DNA of 9,251 nucleotides from Myxococcales bacterium. GTDB lineage: Bacteria > Myxococcota_A > Polyangia > Polyangiales > Houyiibacteriaceae. Positions within the stretch are counted from its first letter, which is position 1, and the number at the start of each line of letters is the position of its first letter. Under the pieces are notes generated by a model. The model ran no database searches and was not told where the DNA came from. It worked only from the letters and a program-made list of their open reading frames with translations. The stretch is taken from positions 1,770,916-1,780,166 of the forward strand of contig CP070650.1 in the NCBI GenBank assembly GCA_020354595.1, read 5' to 3'. A program made the translations under genes and the position numbers. Shown one piece after another: positions 5,898-9,251 of the stretch.

Positions 5898-6748
5898 GCT
5901 CCGCTCCAATCGAGCCCGAGGTCGCAGGAGGGAGACGAGTGGGTGAGCGCGCCCACGCTGACTACGTCCACCCCGAGCGCGCCCAGAGTCGCGACGCGCT
6001 CTATGGTAATGCCGCCGGACACTTCGACGATGGCGCGACCGCCAATCGCGGCAATCGCTTCCCGAACGGCATCGTCGTCGAAGTTGTCGAGCATGACGAT
6101 ATCTGCACCCGCTTCGAGAGCCTCGTCGAGCTGCGCCCGCGTGTCGACCTCGCACTCGATGCGACCGGTGTGCGGTGCGTGGGCCTTCGCGCGCTCGACT
6201 GCTTGCCGGACACCTCCTGCCGCCGCGATGTGATTGTCCTTGATCAAGACCGCGGCGCCGAGGTCCTCCCGATGGTTGAAGCCACCCCCGCAACGCACCG
6301 CGTAGCGTTCCAAGGCACGGAGCCCGGGGGTCGTCTTCCGAGTATCGGTAATCCGGGTCGAGGAGCCGTCGGGGAGGGCGTCGACGAAGCGACGCGTCAT
6401 GGTGGAGACCCCGGTGAGCCGCTGCATGAAGTTGAGCGCGACTCGCTCGCCGAGCAGGATCGAGATGGCTGGCCCCGACACGGTCGCGAGCGCCGTGCCT
6501 GCTTCCACGAGGTCGCCGTCGGTGACGAGCGGATCGACGTCGACCAGCGAATCGACTTGGCGGTACACCTCTTCGAGCACGGGGAGCCCGCAAACGACCA
6601 CGGGCTCTCGCGCGTGAAGCGTTGCCGACCCCATCGCGGTGGGCGAGACGCACGCTTCGGTCGTCACGTCTCCGCGATCGATGTCTTCAGCGAGCGCGCG
6701 ACGAACGGTCTCTTCCAGGATCGTCGGGGCAGGCGGGGCGGCTTGCAT
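5894..6748 (-). CDS. nadC: nicotinate-nucleotide pyrophosphorylase (quinolinate phosphoribosyltransferase, carboxylating)
   Basis: 284 residues, standard for NadC. It converts quinolinate and PRPP to nicotinate mononucleotide, CO2 and PPi in de novo NAD synthesis. Key motifs are ERVALNFMQRLTGVST (101-116), DTRKTTPGLR (135-144, quinolinate-binding Arg/Lys), GGGFNHR (154-160), LIKDNH (168-173), ECEVDT (198-203), MLDNF (219-223) and EVSGGI (242-247). The C-terminal phosphate-binding VSVGALTHS completes the TIM-barrel domain. The ATG at 6748 lies 7 bp after the stop of the protease gene. The nearest purine-rich stretch, CGGAG, is about 18 nt upstream inside that gene. A second ATG at 6752 is out of frame. 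nadA and nadB, which make quinolinate, are not in this window. Confidence 0.97.
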   Translation of the reverse strand: MQAAPPAPTILEETVRRALAEDIDRGDVTTEACVSPTAMGSATLHAREPVVVCGLPVLEEVYRQVDSLVDVDPLVTDGDLVEAGTALATVSGPAISILLGERVALNFMQRLTGVSTMTRRFVDALPDGSSTRITDTRKTTPGLRALERYAVRCGGGFNHREDLGAAVLIKDNHIAAAGGVRQAVERAKAHAPHTGRIECEVDTRAQLDEALEAGADIVMLDNFDDDAVREAIAAIGGRAIVEVSGGITIERVATLGALGVDVVSVGALTHSSPSCDLGLDWSGA

Positions 6749-6755
6749 GCATCAG

Positions 6756-7496
6756 TTATAGCCAACTCCGCGCCAGAATCTCGGAATAAAGATTGCTCAT
6801 TGCGTGAAGGGCCATCGCCGCGCCGATCCCCCCGCGCCATGCCCGCACCCAGCCGGAAAGGAGCGCTGGAAAAAAGACCGCGAGTCGAGACGGGTGGGGC
6901 TCGACGATGAAGTGCACGGCCGCGAACAACGCTGCTTGAAGAACCCATGCGCCCGGTGCGAGCTCGGCTCCGAGGGCACGGATCCGTCGCGTCGAGAGGT
7001 CGGTCAGCCCGGTTTGAACGTATCCTCTGAAGAAGGCTTCCTCTGGTAACGCAACGACGATCAGCTGTGCCAACGCGAAACTCGCGACGTTCGGCGGCAG
7101 CTGAAGCGCGAACGTGCCGGCGGGCTCATGCCACCAGTAGTACCCGGCCGCGTACGCCGGGAAGATCAACAATGCGACCGCGACGGCGATGCCGAGCTCG
7201 ACGACTGCCGACGGCGTGGCCGCCACGATCGCGCGCCCCAGATCGAGCAGCCCGAGCGGGCCGCGGGGTCGTGGGTCGTCCGATGGTTCCAGCAACCCGC
7301 CGAGGGCTACGCCGTAGTGTTGCGGGTCGTTCCTCGTGAGCCGGACGGCAGTGAGAAGGAAGATGGCCGCCACGACGAGGTGGACGTATCTGCCTACCTC
7401 GGGCACCGGCTCCAGCCGGGTGACGCCAAACACCGCAGTGCACACCACGACGTACACCCACAGGATCCTTCCCAGCGATGCGCGCTCATGATGCAT
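6756..7496 (-). CDS. CPBP/Rce1-family glutamic-type intramembrane protease, possible myxosortase
   Basis: 246 residues from ATG 7496, a hydrophobic polytopic inner-membrane protein. Hydrophobic segments occur at about residues 11-25, 37-52, 97-113, 137-151, 184-197, 204-218 and 222-240. All three active-site motifs of the family are present: EEAFFR (E152, E153, R157), FAAVH (F191, H195) and HAMSN (H231, N235). Related Rce1-like enzymes in Myxococcota (MrtX, MrtC, MrtP) have been proposed to process MYXO-CTERM sorting signals. The stretch around residues 198-240, with RLAVFFPALLSGWVRAWRGG, recalls that core as I remember it, so this is a hypothesis. An in-frame TTG at 7532 would add 12 residues (including GRCTCG) but would overlap the divergent promoter region. 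Neither start has a clear Shine-Dalgarno. The gene lies 7 bp upstream of nadC and diverges from dnaG. Confidence 0.88.
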   Translation of the reverse strand: MHHERASLGRILWVYVVVCTAVFGVTRLEPVPEVGRYVHLVVAAIFLLTAVRLTRNDPQHYGVALGGLLEPSDDPRPRGPLGLLDLGRAIVAATPSAVVELGIAVAVALLIFPAYAAGYYWWHEPAGTFALQLPPNVASFALAQLIVVALPEEAFFRGYVQTGLTDLSTRRIRALGAELAPGAWVLQAALFAAVHFIVEPHPSRLAVFFPALLSGWVRAWRGGIGAAMALHAMSNLYSEILARSWL

Positions 7497-7503
7497 CGCG
7501 CCA

Positions 7504-7532
7504 CAAGTACAGCGGCCAGAGGCGCTTGCCAA
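7504..7532 (-). promoter_or_regulatory. possible weak promoter of the protease-nadC-birA-ygfZ unit
   Basis: On the minus strand, TTGGCA (7532-7527) matches the -35 at 5 of 6. After a 17-bp spacer comes the poor -10 candidate TACTTG (7509-7504, 2 of 6). Initiation would fall near 7497, directly at ATG 7496, giving a leaderless message. That would fit the missing Shine-Dalgarno. The -35 box coincides with the divergent dnaG -35 box. Confidence 0.25.
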
Positions 7533-7553
7533 GAACGAGGCGAAGCCTACACT
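7526..7553 (+). promoter_or_regulatory. candidate dnaG promoter
   Basis: TTGCCA (7526-7531, 5 of 6), a 16-bp spacer and TACACT (7548-7553, 4 of 6) form a sigma-70-like promoter pointing into dnaG. Transcription would start near 7560, leaving a leader of about 38 nt. Confidence 0.5.
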
Positions 7554-7571
7554 GCCCTCCGCTTCGCAGTG
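7540..7571. repeat. two interlocking inverted repeats over the dnaG -10 and start site
   Basis: GCGAAGC (7540-7546) pairs with GCTTCGC (7561-7567), with a 14-nt spacer. CACTGC (7550-7555) pairs with GCAGTG (7566-7571). Both are perfect and they share positions 7566-7567. They enclose or overlap the proposed -10. Since dnaG transcription would begin near 7560, the left arms are not in the dnaG mRNA, so an operator at DNA level is more likely than an RNA hairpin. Chance is possible in a GC-rich region. Confidence 0.35.
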
Positions 7572-7580
7572 CAGGCAAGC

Positions 7581-7601
7581 ATGGGTGAGATGCGGCGGTG
7601 A
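7581..7601 (+). promoter_or_regulatory. six-codon leader mini-ORF (MGEMRR) ending in the dnaG start
   Basis: ATG at 7581 opens a six-codon frame whose TGA (7599-7601) overlaps the dnaG GTG start (GTGA). A second in-frame ATG is at 7590. If translated, it would couple ribosomes to the weak GTG start. No good Shine-Dalgarno precedes 7581, so it may be accidental. GGTGAG within it (7584-7589) is the probable dnaG ribosome binding site. Confidence 0.25.
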
Positions 7602-9251
7602 TTTCCGAAGACAAGATTGCTGAGATCCGCGAGCGCGCCCCCATCGCAGAGGTCATCGGCAACTACGTCGCGCTCAAAAAGTCCGGCAGCAGCCTCAAGG
7701 GCCTGTGTCCGTTCCATAACGAGAAGACCCCTTCCTTCTACGTTCACCCGCACCGCGGCTTCTACCATTGCTTCGGTTGCAAGGCCTCGGGCGATGTCTT
7801 TTCGTTCCTGATGCACGTGGAGGGCAAGACGTTCCCCGAGGTCGCTCGCGATCTCGCCGAGCAGACCGGGGTCCAGCTGCCGGTATACGACCCGCAGCGC
7901 GAGGCGGAGTTTCAGCGGAACAAGAAGCAGACGGAGCGGCTGGCGTCTTTGATGGAGAAGGCGACCGAGTACTACTGCGCTCAGCTTCGTGAACACCCCG
8001 ACGGCGGCATCGCGCGGGCCGAGTACGTAGACCGAGGCATCTCCGAAGAGTCGGCGCGCACGTTCCGACTCGGCTATGCGCCGCACGGTTGGGATTCACT
8101 CGCGCGCTTTCTCGAACGCGCAGGTGCGTCTCCCGCGGATGCCGAAGCGGTCGGGCTGATCGTCGCGCGTAGATCGGGCCGCGGTCACTACGATCGGTTT
8201 CGACATCGATTGATGTTTCCGGTCACGGACGTGCACGGACGCGTCGTTGCGTTCAGCGGTCGAGCGCTCCGGCCCGCCCCGTCGATGGAAGAGCACAAAG
8301 AACCGCCCGCGAAGTATCTCAACAGCCCCGAGAACGCGCTCTATCACAAGGGCGAAATCCTCTATGGGTTACACGAAGGAAGGGTCGAGATTCGGCGCGA
8401 GGACGCGGTGGTTCTGTGCGAGGGGAACTTCGATCTCGTTGCCTTGCATCAGGCTGGTTTTCAGAACGCGCTCGCGCCCATGGGCACTGCCTTCACCGAC
8501 GCGCACGCCAAGCTCATCAAACGATTCGCGCAAAAGGTCACGCTTTTGTTCGACGGGGACAACGCTGGCCGCAAGGCCGTGCGCGAGGCCTATGGTGTTC
8601 TCACCAAAGCAGGTCTGGCGGCGCACGTCGTGACGCTCCCGCAGGGTTCTGATCCGGATAGCTTTCTGAGAGAGCAGGGAGCGGAGTCCTTGCGCACCAG
8701 AATCGTGAGCGCGCCCACCATAATCGAATATTTAATTGACGACGCAGCAGGGAACGTGGAGCCAAACCCACGCGCGAAGGCCGACGCCATCGCAAAACTT
8801 GGTCCGATTCTTGCCCGTGTTGAAAGCCCGATCGAACGCGGACTCTACGTCGAACGTGTTGGCCGCAAATTCGGCGTCACAGACATAGGTTTGGTGAAGC
8901 GCGAGCTCCGACGTGGACTCGGTGGAAGTAGTCAGCGAGCAACACCACGTCGTGACGCAGTGCAGCAGACTATTACACCGCCAGTGTCGGAGTTGCAGTC
9001 GAAGTTGATTTCGGTTCTGATCGATCAACCGACGTTGGTTCGTTACGAAGGCGTGCAGAAGCTGCCTCAGCTTTTGAAGAGCCCAGATCTTCGCGCCATC
9101 TTTGACACTATCGTGCGGATGGTGGATAGGCAGGGATCGCTCGACGCCACGGCATTGCTCGATGAGTTGAGTGGCAATCAATTCAGGCCGTGGTTGGAAG
9201 CCAAGTTGGCTGTGCAGCAGCACAGCATCGACGAAGCACGTCAGATTCTCG
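7598..9251 (+). CDS. dnaG: DNA primase DnaG, N-terminal 551 residues, 3' end outside window
   Basis: DnaG makes the RNA primers for replication, recruited by the DnaB helicase. The N-terminal CHC2 zinc domain has C37, H40, C58 and C61 (CPFH, CFGC). The RNA-polymerase core has DRFRHRLMFPV (199-209), GRVVAFSGRAL (214-224) and KYLNSPE (239-245). The TOPRIM domain has CEGNFDLVAL (274-283, Glu275) and DGDNAGRKA (319-327), then SDPDSFL (351-357) with metal-binding Asp. The helicase-binding C-terminal region begins after about residue 430 and is cut by the window edge. The start is GTG at 7598: an in-frame TGA lies 12 bp upstream and GGTGAG is 8 nt before it. No rpsU precedes it, so the rpsU-dnaG-rpoD operon of enterobacteria is broken here on the left side; rpoD may follow outside the window. 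Third-position GC falls visibly after about 8700. Confidence 0.98.
   Translation, partial: MISEDKIAEIRERAPIAEVIGNYVALKKSGSSLKGLCPFHNEKTPSFYVHPHRGFYHCFGCKASGDVFSFLMHVEGKTFPEVARDLAEQTGVQLPVYDPQREAEFQRNKKQTERLASLMEKATEYYCAQLREHPDGGIARAEYVDRGISEESARTFRLGYAPHGWDSLARFLERAGASPADAEAVGLIVARRSGRGHYDRFRHRLMFPVTDVHGRVVAFSGRALRPAPSMEEHKEPPAKYLNSPENALYHKGEILYGLHEGRVEIRREDAVVLCEGNFDLVALHQAGFQNALAPMGTAFTDAHAKLIKRFAQKVTLLFDGDNAGRKAVREAYGVLTKAGLAAHVVTLPQGSDPDSFLREQGAESLRTRIVSAPTIIEYLIDDAAGNVEPNPRAKADAIAKLGPILARVESPIERGLYVERVGRKFGVTDIGLVKRELRRGLGGSSQRATPRRDAVQQTITPPVSELQSKLISVLIDQPTLVRYEGVQKLPQLLKSPDLRAIFDTIVRMVDRQGSLDATALLDELSGNQFRPWLEAKLAVQQHSIDEARQIL

Noticed and set aside
5898..6653. In-frame extension upstream of birA
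   Set aside because: It shadows nadC. The GTG at 5897 with an upstream GGAG fits the ligase domain start, so this is not an extra DNA-binding domain.

Overview
The window comes from a GC-rich chromosome with strongly G/C-biased third codon positions. Gene content and protein style suggest a Gram-negative bacterium of the Myxococcota (former Deltaproteobacteria). The reasons are a very large tandem double-TPR protein, a sigma-32-like factor with an atypical region 2.4, and a Rce1/CPBP-type intramembrane protease of the kind proposed to be a myxosortase. The lineage is an inference from style, not from a marker search.

Layout: seven genes on the minus strand and one on the plus strand. From a divergent intergenic region near 7500-7600, the minus-strand series runs leftward. 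It contains a CPBP/glutamic-type intramembrane protease, nadC (quinolinate phosphoribosyltransferase), birA (biotin-protein ligase without a DNA-binding domain), a YgfZ/GcvT-like Fe-S maturation protein, an ErpA-type Fe-S carrier, a sigma-32 (RpoH-like) factor, and the first 884 codons of a TPR protein that leaves the window on the left. dnaG (primase) runs rightward and leaves the window on the right. The first four minus-strand genes are tightly packed (gaps of 7, -4 and 38 bp) and look like one transcription unit. erpA has its own possible -10 element. The sigma gene has a 175-bp AT-richer leader full of repeats. No stretch above 300 bp lacks a gene, and no tRNA, rRNA, IS element or CRISPR array is visible.

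Themes: cofactor and Fe-S housekeeping (NAD via NadC, biotin attachment via BirA, Fe-S assembly via YgfZ and ErpA) sits between a stress-type sigma factor and the primase gene. The most notable non-coding signal is upstream of the sigma gene. Two inverted 19-bp copies of TTGTCTAGGT-NN-TGTCTAA flank a candidate promoter. One lies just upstream of the -35 and the other at the predicted transcription start. The leader also has a hairpin that shares its pairing sequence with the Shine-Dalgarno region. The most notable protein feature is the TPR protein, an almost perfectly regular array of 71-73-residue double-TPR modules.
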